This document shows, in pieces, positions 30,520-43,365 of a DNA stretch of 64,000 bases. The DNA is taken from NCBI GenBank assembly GCA_029204225.1, contig CM055108.1:6323461-6387460 (forward strand), given 5' to 3'. The position numbers and the translations under genes are program-made. How positions within the stretch are numbered: position 1 is the first letter of the stretch; each line of letters starts with the position of its first letter. The notes beneath the pieces were generated by a model. That model had not been told where the DNA came from and ran no database searches. It saw only the letters and a list, made by a program, of their open reading frames with translations. This stretch comes from Diphasiastrum complanatum (lineage: Eukaryota; Streptophyta; Lycopodiopsida; Lycopodiales; Lycopodiaceae).

Positions 30520-31700
30520 TTGGACTAGTTCAAAGAGTTATTGAATCAGATAAAGAATTTTGTAACTACAAAAGTTGGCCATGTACTTTGAAATATAATT
30601 TGTTTGTCCACATCACTTGAAATGCTTCTCATCACCTTGATCATTAGAAACTTTATACATGCACATTATGACACCAAATTAGAAGTCAATTTTCACTATG
30701 GGTGGACACTTTCTCTCAAAAGTGGGGCCCCTTTCCATGTGCAATCCATGTGCAACATGCTAGGCTTGAAAATGGGATGTTGAAACTTGAGCTAAGAAAA
30801 TTTGAGTACCTCAATTGATGATGATGATGCAAGCTTTCCTTGATGACGAAACTTGATATACAATATTTTACATTGGAAATTTTGGAAGAGATTCACATGC
30901 ATTGTTGTGATAGGACCCTTACATGGCACGAGGGATCATATTTGCATCAATAGAACAAAGATTTCCTCACATGTCCAGACACTTTGCAAGAAATTATGAC
31001 TAGGTATTCTCTTAAGATTGTGTGGTAGCCTTGATATGGTTGTGCAATCTCCACTAATAGTTGATAAAGCTGAGAAAGTACACTTTCAACATATAATATA
31101 AAGCCAACTATCCAAAACATAGGCATGGACATGTGCATATGCATGGAACATGCATAAATAAGTACATACCCAAAGTACTCAAGTAACGAATCTACAAGGT
31201 TAGGTTAACCATTAAAGACATTGCACACAACCATTTCTAAGTAACTACCACAATGTAATAGGCCATACCAAAACAATTAGAATTCCAGAGTAGCAATGTA
31301 ACATCCCTATTGTATTTTTTTAATTTATGGAAAACACTCTACACAAATTTTAATGCAATTAATTGTGTAGATTTTTGTTATAAATATGACCTTCTTTGCT
31401 AGATTAATGAACTTATTAGTTGTCATATCTATAGAAAGAGTAAGAGTCACATCAATCTTTATGCAAAAATGTTGAGAACAATTGGACTAGAGAATTCAGT
31501 TTACTGGGTGCCAATTTATCCTACTCTTATTGAATGGTTTCTCCAACCTTGCAATATCTTTCATTTATCCCATATGCTATCTCCATGAACAACATACATG
31601 TAATCTCAATGTAACTCATAATGGGTCTCTAAAAAAGAGTATTTTTTCTTTTGTTGAATATTGTTGTAACTTCATCAATGCTAGAAAATAATATATTTTT
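30520..31700 (+). repeat. repeat B, copy 1
   Basis: It aligns by eye with 48400-49600: TCAATTGATGATGATGATGC against TCAATTGACGATGATGATGC, GTGGGGCCCCTTTCCCATGTG-type blocks, GAGAAAGT, and a shared tail with CCCATATGC, CAACATACATG/CTAGATACATG. No coding function seen. Both copies lie upstream of a microsatellite. Confidence 0.6.
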
Positions 31701-31800
31701 GTGTCATGAGAATGGAGAACAAGAAAGAAGGAAGAGGAGGGATTGGAAAAGATCAAATATGAGGGAAGGAAAATAGGTGCATTAGAAGATAGCCTATAGA

Positions 31801-32215
<415 letters not shown>

Positions 32216-33959
32216 AGATACTATTTATTTTTACTAGTTTTGTCTTTATGTGATGCCCAATTGTAAGCTTAATTGAATTTTGATCTATCAATTGAGAAAT
32301 TGCAATCAATATGATGTTAAGTTCTAGTTAACTTAATATAATCTTATTCTGATTTCTAGAGATGGTATTGATTTTCAATGCTCTTTGACCTATTTGGAAA
32401 ATTGTTTTAGTTTGCTCTTGATAAAAATATTTCAAAGGATGTCCCAATTGGTAGACCTAATTGTGAAGGAGTGAAGGATTGGGACTATGAAGAGGAGGAG
32501 AAGCTCTGAATTGAATCTAATGTGAAGAAAAGAGGAAGTAGAGGAAAGGGAATATTTAAAGAGAGACATTTGCTATTAATCTTAGTAGACTTTTATATGG
32601 TGTTGTGGGTAATATGGAGATTCAACATCTTGAAATATCTTTGGTTGAAAATAGAACTAATTATAAGGAAATCAAAAAGCTACTTGAGAGGAAATTTACC
32701 CTAGTCAAGGAAGGAACAAATAAAGTATGTAGAGAGGTGCATGGGCACATGATATTCATGTGCTAAAAATTTTCTAGACATAAACTCCTTGAAGTGTAGA
32801 GAGCATTGTATAATTGATAAAGACAAAAATATTAGTTTTGACATCCATTAGGTAGTGTTTGGAAAACACTTGGAGCATGTAAATAGGTCAATAGTGACAT
32901 ATTTTACAGATATAATCCTTCTAAATAGGCTATCATACCAAATTTTTTTATGAGGAGGAATTAGTGCATTGTTAGAAATGATAGTTGCCATGGATAAGCA
33001 TTATTACCTTTTTAAACCATGTCATGTACATATAGAGTTTTGATTTTGGATCCATACTTTTTATTGTTCAGAAGTGGTGCATGTATTTTGTTGTTAGAAC
33101 ATATTATTTTAAAGTGTTAGTTTGGATTAGCTTGTTGTTTTTCCCTCCAATTTTTGAAGGGTTTATTCTTCTCCAAAGTCTTTTAAGAGGGCTCTTTTGG
33201 AGAGTTTGTTAAACTGCTTGTATTACCAAAAATATAAGACATTTGTATCCCATTCTACTTATTGTAGTATGCTTTTTTTTATGGAGAACACAAAAAGCAC
33301 TAATGCTTGTGGCCTAAGAATTGTAGTATCTAATATTGACTAGTTGAAAATTTTCAGCCGAAAAGATATTAGAAAACGTGAAAATTCACATGTGTGGGAA
33401 TGCCCTAATGTGTGATAATGATCTCCTAAGCTTTGTGTTTGCACTTTAGATCAACTATAGATTGAGAATCAAGGTCTATGTCAAAAACAAAGACAAAATC
33501 ACAAATCTACATGCATATAAACACAAGACAAGTACTTTCACATGTGTGGAAGTGATATTTGAAAAAAAATAAGTATGAAAATCTCTTGCTCTCGAGTAGA
33601 GAGAGAAAGTTCCAATCAAGCCTTGACTAGAGAGAGAAAGTAAAATAGTCACAAATTGCCAAATCTCCATTAACTCTCAAAAACTCAATACAATAGTAAA
33701 GTGAATCAATCTACAAGTAGTATCTCGAGGTAGTCCATGCTCAATTCCTATTGGACCTCTTTTCTAGCACCTCTTAAATCCTATTGGATGAGTGACTCAA
33801 CATCCCTAAATATGACCAAACTAGTTGATATTTCTCACACTCCCTCTTCAACTAGTTATAGCATAGATTTTGAAAATACACCAAGTGATGTTCTATGCTT
33901 TGTAAACAAGTCTTTTTCCAATGCTTTGCTGAAGATATCAGCCACACATTTAGTGTAGC
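32216..33959. other. unassigned AT-rich sequence
   Basis: No gene supported. CACATGTGTGG occurs near 33388 and 33540. Sequence from about 33360 to 33959 may hold the 3' end or LTR of the minus-strand copia that follows, but no PPT or partner LTR could be found. Confidence 0.4.
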
Positions 33960-34459
33960 AAGAGAGATGATGACCCGAATGCTTACCATCTTTGCCATGG
34001 GTGCAGAGGTTTAATCATAGTCAATACCATGTTCTTGTGCATATCCCTTGGCCACCAACCTTGCTTTGTGTTTGTTGATTGATCCATCTTGGTTTGTCTT
34101 CACCTTGAAGATCCACTTGCATCCAATAGCTTTCTTATCCTTTGGAAGTTCCACCAACCTCCATGTGTTGTTCTTCATAAGAGCTTGATACTCAAGATCC
34201 ATTGCTTGGATCCACTCCTCTTTTTGCCTTTCCTCACACATGTAGGTTCATCAAAAGAGGTTAGGAAAGCATAGTTTGTTCCACCAACAACTTTCTTACC
34301 TTTTTCATCATATGTGAGTCTCAATGATTGTTGTCTTTCTCTTGATGTCCTCCTTGGCTTTTGACTTGAAGTAGGTCCTTCACCATCATCATCCAAAGTA
34401 CCATCAATCATATCATCAACATCAAGAATGTTAGATCCAATGTCCACACCACCACTTGA
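33960..34459 (-). pseudogene. copia RT start and linker
   Basis: The minus frame 34447-34175 encodes the acidic linker GSNILDVDDMIDGTLDDDGE, SSQKPRRTSRERQQSLRLT, matching the 9.2-9.35 kb linker. A frame change leads to RT: KEEWIQAMDLEYQALMKNNT, LPKDKKAIGCKWIFKVKTNQ, NKHKARLVAKGYAQEHGIDY (34241-34011). RT is cut off soon after this point. Same family as 7.6-9.4 kb. Confidence 0.8.
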
Positions 34460-35010
34460 AATCTGCTAAAAAAACCACCTGAGCAAAACAAATTCACTAA
34501 AAAATTCACAGATATGGCAAGTACACGAAAAATGCCACAAAAATGTAAGTCCAGATCCTCAGAATAGCCGTTGGTATATTGTTTCTTATAGACCACCCAT
34601 TCTGACGACCATTCCGACCCCTACCAGATGCTTCTACTTAAGGGAAAGACTAGATCTACTCATCATAATTGGAGGTGGTCAATAATCAATTGAGATGAGT
34701 AGATTTTTACTAGAGCTAAAACACTTAAAAGAGCTTTAATGTTGAGGGACAAGCATATTGAGGGGCATAACACAATCAGAATAATGTAACTAATTTCTTG
34801 TGTAGTCTCTACAACAAACATTCTAAAAAAATCTACCTAAAAACAACCTACGCTACACAAATCTACTAAAAAATTCAATGATCTAGCAAGCTCACAACAA
34901 ATTTCAGAGAACGTCGGAACAATCGTCGAAATAACAACCGATATACTATTTCTAACACAACCACCCATTCCAACCTTGTCTGTACCTGGTTTGGCTGAAA
35001 AATCTGTGTC
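34460..35010. mobile_element. TRIM-like insert between two diverged direct repeats
   Basis: Two blocks, about 34464-34630 and 34830-34995, share ACAAATTCACTAAAAAATTC/ACAAATCTACTAAAAAATTC, a GGCAAGTACAC/AGCAAGCTCAC block, CCGTTGGTATATTGTTTCT/CCGATATACTATTTCT and ACCACCCATTC. They flank about 200 bp containing an inverted repeat, CTACTCATC...GATGAGTAG. The whole sits where integrase should be. It may be a tiny LTR element or a derived deletion scar; identity between blocks is only about 65% by eye. Confidence 0.35.
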
Positions 35011-35054
35011 TCAACTATTCAGATAGTGATCAGTCAAAGGAACAACAAAAAAAC

Positions 35055-36382
35055 CTACAAAATACAAAGATTGAAGTTCTTATTTGAAGAACTACAAAAA
35101 ATATCACTATTGCCAATTGTAGATAAACCATGAATATCTAAATGCACAAGATGGAAAGTCTTACTTGATCTTGATATAGATCTCTTGTAAGGTAACCTAT
35201 GTGACTTAGAAAGTGCACATTGCTCACAAACATGACTATTGCTTGACAAAAATTTGGGAAGACCAAGAACCACTTACCTTTTTGCCATCACCTCCAATGT
35301 CTTGGAGTTGAGATGCCCCAATCTATTGTGCTGTACCTCTTGATTTGACATGTCTTCTTTTGCCATACATCCAACTTGGTTAGCAACAACACAACCATCA
35401 AGTTTGAACAACTTACGTTGCCTTTGCCCTTTTGTAATCAATTCATCTTCTTTCTTGATCAAACAAGCACCACCTTGAATCCTTTATCAAGCAATTGACT
35501 TACACTAAGAAGATTCTTAGTAATGGAAAGAATAAACAAAACATCTCTCAAATTCACATTCCTATTAGTAGAGAGGGAAATAGAAATTGTGTCAATCCCT
35601 TTGATTTCACACTCACCATCATTCGTCTTGTAGATAACCTTCTTGTCACCTTCAAATGCCATCAAGGATGAGTAATACTCCTCATCATATGTCATATGTG
35701 AAGGAGCTCCACTATCAATCCACCAAGGATCAATGTCTCCATCATTAGCCAACAAGCAAGATGACATAACAAAAGCATCATTTGAGATTTGTTCATCAAC
35801 ACCATCTTCATCAATAGTTAGGTTGGTTTGCTTCTCACCTTGATCTCTCTTCTTCTTGTAGCAATCACTAGAAAAATGCCCTTTTATTCCACAATAGAAG
35901 CACTTCAAATTTGACCTATCTTTCTTCTCCTTAACAAAATATGAAGGCTCACCTTGATCTTGAACCTTTGACCACTTGCTTGGTAAATTCTTTTGAATGG
36001 AAAAGCTTTGAACAAGATTAGCATGATCATTCAATAAGCCATTAAGAACAACTTGAACAAGTTCTATCTCCTTAATGCTCTCATCATTACATGCACGCTC
36101 ATTATTGTATGCTTTAACCCTCAAAACAAAAGCATGAGCACTCTCTTCCTTATTTTGAAAACTAGAAAAGATTTGTCTTCTTAGGGTTAGGACCCTAGAT
36201 GTATACTTAGATTCATAAAGCTTCTTTAATGAATCCCAAGTCTCCTTTGATGTAATGGTCTTACCAACTTCCTTGAGAAGCTCATTGGTAATATTCATCG
36301 GGGCTAAAGTCACAGTCAGGGTAAAGTTAAGGTTAAGGTTAGAGAAAAAATTTAGATAGCGTAATAATATGAGGTTCATCAA
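35055..36382 (-). pseudogene. copia Gag, protease and GAG-pre-integrase
   Basis: The minus frame 36382-35459 reads gag from NITNELLKEVGK, LKKLYESKYTSRVLTLRRQI, an intact CCHC knuckle CFYCGIKGHFSSDC and the protease site DPWWIDSGAPSHMTYDE. It ends in RDVLFILSITKNLLSVSQLL. Two more frames give the pre-integrase block (HNRLGHLNSKTLEVMAKR; HVCEQCALSKSHRLPY). The gag N-terminus is replaced by unrelated sequence at about 36300 (a short run based on TTAACC lies at the break). Integrase is missing and the 34.46-35.0 kb insert follows. Confidence 0.8.
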
Positions 36383-36739
36383 CAGTTGACTTGGCCAGCA
36401 ATGACATTGGTTTCGACCTTCTTTATGTCTTCGAACTCAAAGAATTCTAGGTGGTCCTGACAATTTAAGATCCCTATTCCTGGCAATTTAGCAAATGAGG
36501 CTTCGCAAAATAGTGATACTTGATATCCAGTTGTAAATATTGCCTTGAAAGGCATATTTTTTTGGCCACCCTAAAAACATATGACTTGTTTTGTTTTGTT
36601 TTGAAGTCATGGTTCCTAGGGGTCGATTTTCTAACCCACTATGGACAAAACCCATTGCTCAACATGGCACCAACCCACAACCCATGAAATATTTAAGGGC
36701 AGATCACCTTTCCATGGCACCACCAACCCTTGAGCGACG
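36383..36739. other. unassigned sequence upstream of palindrome array
   Basis: No convincing ORF. An AATATTTAAGGGC element near 36689 could be a weak TATA box. Confidence 0.4.
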
Positions 36740-37100
36740 ACCTATGCTGAGCATTGGTTTAGATAGGAATTTTGATGAGCATAAGTCCTCTCTTAGCCTA
36801 TGCTCAGCATAAGTCGACAACATAAGTCGAGACAAGACTTATGCCTCCCTCAACCTATGCTGAGCATAGGTGTTCGCTCAAGCATAGGTGTTCACTCAAC
36901 CTATGTTGAGCAAAAGTTGACAGAGGACTTATGCTCATCATAGGTCCTCTCTCCACCTATGCTCAACATAAGTCCTCCCTCCACCTATGCTCAGCATAGG
37001 TCCTCCCTCAACCTATGTTCAACATAGGTGTTCGCTCGTGACCTTTGCTCAGCAAAGGTGTTCACTCAACCTATGATGATCATATGTTGAAAGAAGACTT
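36740..37100. repeat. array of palindromic units (CCTATGCTNAGCATAGG)
   Basis: At least eight imperfect units of the dyad CCTATGCT-N-AGCATAGG and derivatives (CCTATGCTCAACATAAG, CCTATGTTCAACATAGG, CCTTTGCTCAGCAAAGG) alternate with spacers such as GTCCTCCCTCAA and TGTTCGCTCA. Units are about 28-36 bp apart. Compensated changes (CCTTTGCT...AGCAAAGG) keep the dyad symmetric. Confidence 0.85.
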
Positions 37101-37185
37101 GTTGAATATATTTGTGAATAGACCTATGCTATTTTTAGGTTTTGTGTTTGCATCTTCTTTTTTTAGATTTTGTGTTTGCATCTTC

Positions 37186-37194
37186 TATTATAAG
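37186..37194 (+). promoter_or_regulatory. possible TATA box of methyltransferase-like gene
   Basis: TATTATAAG lies about 46 bp upstream of the ATG at 37232, after the palindrome array. Position is reasonable for a short 5' UTR; strength of evidence is low. Confidence 0.3.
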
Positions 37195-37231
37195 TAGTAT
37201 TCTTGCTTGTTGATTTTCATATCTTTTCACT

Positions 37232-38248
37232 ATGGCTCAAATCAGAGTTCGTCCACCAATACATCCATCGCATCTTCAGAAAGTTGACATGACGAACCAC
37301 ATTTTTTATTTTACAAAGGACTACAAGGGACAAAAACTCACAAAGCTTTTTCTCTGGACAACAGATTCTGCCTTCAAAGGGCTGTCTACTTTTGTAGCAC
37401 AAGGTCATGTGCTTCACAAAGTAACGGTGGCAGATGACAAAATAGGCTTTACAAATATCCCGATAAAAGCCATTGACAAAAAGGTCTATTATACATTGTG
37501 GAGAATTGATTCATGAAGATATGCCTTTGTGAGCATGCGATAGTGAGAAAGTTTTGATGCTTTGAAGACCCCTGTGAGTTATTTCTCTTCTTTCACTCTA
37601 ATTATTTTGAATAATCTTGTCTATTTTTTGGCATGGTTTTATCTAAAGCATTTTCACTGTTGTAATATTTTCAAACCCTGAAAGCTTCAATTTTGATGGT
37701 AGTTGAGACGCTTGAGAACAAAGAGGACCCAACTTTCCGAAGCCTACGAGATCAACGTCCTCTTGCAAGAGCTTGGCCTCTTCCTCACAAAAGGATTCCC
37801 GACCCCTTGACTCCTCCAAAAATGTACAATAATACTCTCTTCCCCAAAGAGAAAATGTAGCTCCATGGAGACTGTGTTTGTTGATGCTTCAGCCTCTCCC
37901 ATAACTAAAGTTAGGAAATTCAAAAGCATGATTCCCAAAGGCATTGGTCTGAGAATTTAAAAAAAAACCTCTGCTCCTTCAAGTAACTTGAATATGCTTG
38001 GAGCTACCATTAAGCTCGATGCGTCTAGCAGAGATGTGGCAAAAATGTGTGTAGTAATTCATGAAAACAAAAAAGTCCAAAAAACAACATTTATTTTAGA
38101 CATTGAACAATGTGAGAGGCCACCTGTTGACCCACTAACTAGCGATAGGCCCATGGAGGTTAGAGAACCGAACAGCTCCCATGTACATAATTTAATAACA
38201 AAATTTAAAGACCACACTCAGGCTATTGTAACCCCTTTTATTATTCTC
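37232..38248 (+). pseudogene. N-terminal and ParB-like exons of a split methyltransferase-like gene
   Basis: Exon 1 starts MAQIRVRPPIHPSHLQKVDM and includes FYFTKDYKGQKLTKLFLW; after stops it ends ESFDALKTP at a GTGAGT donor (37575). An acceptor (GATGGTAG, 37702) opens exon 2: LENKEDPTFRSLRDQRPLAR, a frame change, FKSMIPKGIGLRI, a stop in an A run, then MLGATIKLDASSRDVAKMCV and the block RPMEVREPNSSHVHNLITKF with IVTPFIIL. The R-E-P-N-x-x-H-V-x-x-L pattern followed by I-V-x-P resembles the ParB/sulfiredoxin-type N-terminal domain often paired with DNA methyltransferases. Exon 2 ends at a GTATAT donor (38249). Several stops show decay. Confidence 0.4.
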
Positions 38249-38448
38249 GTATATGCTTACGTTTCAGAACTGTTTATGCTGAGCATGAGTATTTGTCTTT
38301 AAAAAAAATTTGTATACATTTTTTTCAGCTGCTTTTTAACCATGCTTAGCATAAGATTCTCACATGAGTTGTTGATTCTATGATTCTGAGACATTATCCA
38401 TGCTAAGCATATGTGCATTCTAACATATGCAATTTCTTATTTTTTTAG

Positions 38449-39662
38449 AGTTCTGAAGATAAGAAGAGTGAGTAGCTTCCTGAGCAATTTAGGACCCACC
38501 TTCAAAAGACAAAAGCTGAGCGAAGGCAAAGGGAGAGTCATCAAGCCGGGGACACGAGTGTCAACGATGATCCAAAGGAGACATTTGTCCCAAAGTCTGT
38601 TGATGACCTCCCTTGTCCTTATACAATTCAACAAGGTGATGCAAAAGAAATCACGAAGTTTGTGAAAAAAAGACCTTACACTCTTTGCATCATAGACATT
38701 CCTTACAATTTTAAATTGGTGGGCTCGTTGAATGACGATCTCCCTTTTAAATATATAGAGATGAAAGAAATTGTTGCTAGTTTTTTGGAAGTCACCACAG
38801 CTCCATTGTGGAGGATAGTGGTATTCCACTCCAGTTGGCAACAAATTGGCGTGCACAAAGCGATTCTCGAAGTTTGCAATGCAGGAATCGAGAATGCAAT
38901 TTGGTAAGTATCTATTTTAATTTTGTCTAAAGACATTTATAATCTATTTCTCTACTCTGAACATTTTCTATCAACTGGATTGATCATTTTTTAATCTTTT
39001 TTTCTTAATAATTGCAAGTTCAAGCCAAATGTAAGAGATCCTGGTGGTGCTCGACTTTGTAATGAGATTGAATATCTCTCTATCGGCTATTTTTCAACCG
39101 ATGGCTAGAGGTCAATGCTGCATTACAACATTGATGAAGTATTAATTTTCGCAATCATTTCAATTTTCTTACAGTGCCAAAAAATTGAAAAATCCCATGA
39201 CTGGTTCTGTGGCTTCTCGATACCAAAAGCCACAACAACTTGTTAATAAATTGACAGACATGTTTTCTCATCCAAAAGCTGACTAGATTTTGGATTTATT
39301 TAGTGGTAGTGGGACACCCAGTGCATGTGTTGTCCAAAAGGGCAGACATCATTGGCAGCAGTAGAGCTAGATAAGAGTTTAGTAAGTTTTAATAAAATGG
39401 GATTAATAGGAGTTTCAATTTTGCCAGATAAGTTTCAAGAAGTGGGTAAATTAGGCCCCTTAGAAGATAATATTGCTCCACTTTGCTAAGAGCCCCAACC
39501 ATTTGTAGGTGATGAAGGTCATCTAGCAGAGGTGGTTGAACAATCTTATAATGTTATAGTTGATGTCATTACACAAGATCAGTCTACTGCTCAAGTAGAT
39601 TTAAATCCCAGAAGGGCTGATAGTCCTGACCCAAACGATTTGGTCGAAATTTTTTTACTATA
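38449..39662 (+). pseudogene. circularly permuted DNA methyltransferase-like exons
   Basis: Exon 3 (acceptor TTTTTTAG at 38448) reads KKRPYTLCIIDIPYNFKLVG, in which D-I-P-Y is a motif IV (D/N-P-P-Y/F) variant. Then come WRIVVFHSSWQQIGVHKAIL and a GTAAGT donor (38904). Exon 4 (from 39019) reads FKPNVRDPGGARLCNEIEYL and SIGYFSTDG. Exon 5 (from 39175) reads RYQKPQQLVNKLTDMFSHPK, a stop, then ILDLFSGSGTPSACVVQKGR, motif I for S-adenosylmethionine, and, after a frame change, VELDKSL. Motif IV before motif I is the beta-class order of N6-adenine/N4-cytosine DNA methyltransferases. Exon phases do not all match and stops occur, so this copy is dead. Introns argue against bacterial contamination. Confidence 0.55.
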
Positions 39663-39898
39663 GTGTACAAATATTTCTCACAATTTCTTATACTAAAAAT
39701 ACTTTTATCTTTTTTAAAAAGATCGGTTATTTTACTAAAAATGGTTATTTATGAAATTTGTTGATTTTTACACGTCTTTGAGTTATTTAAGTTTACTAAT
39801 TATTCATATTAGTTAGTTAGATAGATATTTTTTTAATTTGCACTTGAATCATATTTTTACATGCCAAAATATTAAGATAAAATTTTAAACAAGCTTTT
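39663..39898. other. AT-rich sequence downstream of methyltransferase-like gene
   Basis: No feature seen. Confidence 0.5.
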
Positions 39899-40016
39899 AA
39901 AATCACATCAAGATATTATATATTGCATTTAAAAAAAAAAAATCAAACATTATACTTCTAAAATCACATCAAGATATTATATAATGCATTTAAAAAAGAA
40001 AATCAAACATTATAAT
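39899..40016. repeat. 61-bp tandem duplication
   Basis: AAAATCACATCAAGATATTA starts both units (39899 and 39960), each followed by ATGCATTT/TTGCATTT, an A run and AATCAAACATTATA. Confidence 0.9.
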
Positions 40017-40098
40017 GTTCTAAAATTTTGAGTTCACTTAATTTAACAATTATTTTTCATAATAACAAATTGATCCATGCATTTGCTGCAAAACTCAT

Positions 40099-41394
<1,296 letters not shown>

Positions 41395-41720
41395 AATTGG
41401 ATCTAATAAGACAAGCCCTCCATCTTGAGTTGTTGTGCATACCTTTCAAGCAACATTATGGATGTTATGTTTCATGCAACAAATGGTTGTGTGGCTAAAA
41501 TGTAGGGTAAAGGTGACATGGGGCATCCTTGTCTTATACCACTTCTAATTCTCATTATGCTTGATAGTCACTATTCATTTGCATTATTATTGATCTGATG
41601 ATCACACTTAGATACTTCCAAATTTCTTACAATAACAAAAAAGATAGACCTCAATCCATCAAAAGATTTCTCTAGGTCAAGCTTGCATACCCTTGACAAA
41701 GTTTACTTCAAGTAACACGA
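41395..41720 (-). pseudogene. LINE (L1-type) reverse transcriptase fragment
   Basis: The minus strand reads DLEKSFDGLRSIFFVIVRNL then MRIRSGIRQGCPMSPLPYIL. These match the LINE RT motifs K-x-D-x-x-K-A-F-D-x-x and G-x-R-Q-G-C-P-L-S-P. Stops and frame changes are present; the Y-A-D-D block is absent. It is a 5'-truncated or decayed non-LTR element. Confidence 0.65.
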
Positions 41721-42953
41721 AATCTTTTGAAACAAGAAGTGGCGGAAGACCCATTTTTTTTTAAGCCTTTAAGATTCTTTAAAATTCTCGTAAATTTTGA
41801 AACTTCAAATAAAAGAAGAAAAAAAGCATTTGTAAAGTACTACATTTTGCAAATAATCTAGATTAAGTGATGCAAGATATTTTTAAAATTTTAGATTCAT
41901 TCTGTTAAAAGGATATAAATATTAGTTGCAAATCCATGCTATACAAGAGTCTGCAAACCTTACTTACCATTCTTAAAGTACTAATATAAATATTAGTACT
42001 TTAAGACATTACCCGAGAAATTGCTATAAGATAGTGCAAATAAACATTTGTGTAAGCCTATTCATACTAAGACCGGGGCCCTGCCATTCCGATCCTATGC
42101 GTGAATTCGTTCTTGGTACCAAACCATGCACTTACAAGAACATACAAGAAGTATGCAAATCCTTGTCTAGAAACCAGCCTGCTATATATTCCGGGGTTAT
42201 GATCATTCAAAAAGCAAGCATGGATCTATCATATAAAAAATATATACGATTATCATATCATACTGCTTCAAGCTTACTTTGTCACGCTGTCTTTTGAGCC
42301 AAACTTAATAGAAACTTTTGAAAATTCATGCTCTTCTGACTTGAATGGTAGACGAGACCGATTCTTGTGAAGCAATCATGTTCGTGGTATGTAAAAGCGA
42401 GGATTGACCTTCCGTATCCATATCTAGAAAACTTAATAGCATAGAGACATGTATATGAGTACTCCGATAGTTTATAGCATATACTGAATGAGTTTGTTGT
42501 CTTCTTTTGAAAGCAAATTCCAGAGTGTAAATTTTCCGAGTGTCATACGTACCTTATACTTGCTGTCAATCGGAGTATACCTAACCCCTTCGTGCTCTTT
42601 TATGTTGTAGAACTGTATGAGATAGAGATAATCATGTATATAATCATTACTCTATTATCATAGTGAGCTTTCTTCTGATACTGAGAAACATACACTTAGA
42701 TAACATTCGATTATAGTCGTTTCTTTCATCAACCGTCAATATATTGTGATAACGACACATTTCTAGCATATATGTGTGAGAACTTGTAAAGAATAAAGCA
42801 TGCATCGCCATCAACCCATCAAGCTATGCTAGTTTACATACATCTACTTGCTGGTCAACGATTTTCAGCAAAAAATCTCAACGCTACTACACGCCACCAT
42901 ACTCGCGCTGTAGCATTCCTTCAATACTATTAGCCACCTCAACGATTTCATGT
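41721..42953. other. low-copy-looking sequence without clear genes
   Basis: No named repeat or ORF with motifs. The ORF at 42034-42297 (plus) has no recognisable domain. It may be intronic or downstream sequence of the transcript suggested at 43.33 kb. Confidence 0.4.
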
Positions 42954-43213
42954 CTATATGGTAGCGCTACCACAACCTTCATCGCTATTAGAGAGGCTCA
43001 GATTTGAGAGCCCACAGATGGCCATCGATGGCAAGTATTGCAAGTATTGCAAGCTAACATGCATGCATACAACGATATTTGCTCTTCTCATATGCTTGCT
43101 AACAAAGCTACTGCGGAAATGACCAGAATACCAAAGGTTACAACCGAAATCATTCATCTCTTTTGCATATAAAGCTTTTATAGCAGAAGTAAATAAGTAA
43201 GAAGGCCACTTAC

Positions 43214-43335
43214 CAAATTGTTTCAGAGTATGCTCTCTGATCGTTGCTACATAAGCTCTCACATTGCATTTCTTGTCAAGCCAAAGCAGAAAGTAAAATA
43301 GGATGACAAGAGAAGAGGAGAGAGGGCGTGGAGAA
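43214..43335 (-). ncRNA. possible first exon of a spliced transcript
   Basis: A strong TATA box lies upstream on the minus strand. About 30 bp downstream begins a pyrimidine-rich leader (CTCCACGCCCTCTCTCCTC), and a consensus GTAAGT donor follows at 43213. The ATG at 43340 lies only about 16 bp from the TATA box and would not be in the transcript, so the 128-codon ORF from it is unlikely to be used. No hairpin of miRNA type was found by eye. This could be a long non-coding RNA or a 5' UTR exon of a gene further left. Confidence 0.3.
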
Positions 43336-43355
43336 AGCATTCAAGCCCAATCCAT

Positions 43356-43365
43356 CCTTATATAG
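43356..43365 (-). promoter_or_regulatory. TATA box (CTATATAAGG)
   Basis: Good match to the plant TATA consensus, on the minus strand, followed at normal distance by a pyrimidine-rich leader. Confidence 0.45.

Noticed and set aside
36300-36345. Telomere-like run of TTAACC-type units
   Set aside because: Only about three degenerate 6-mers, not the plant TTTAGGG repeat; sits at a deletion break and is better seen as filler.
42040-43030. miRNA precursor or tasiRNA locus downstream of the 43.36 kb TATA box
   Set aside because: Looked for known mature miRNA sequences and long hairpins by eye and found none.
42954-43340. 128-codon minus ORF with a signal-peptide-like start
   Set aside because: Its ATG lies about 16 bp from the TATA box, upstream of the expected transcript start, and a GTAAGT donor cuts the frame early.
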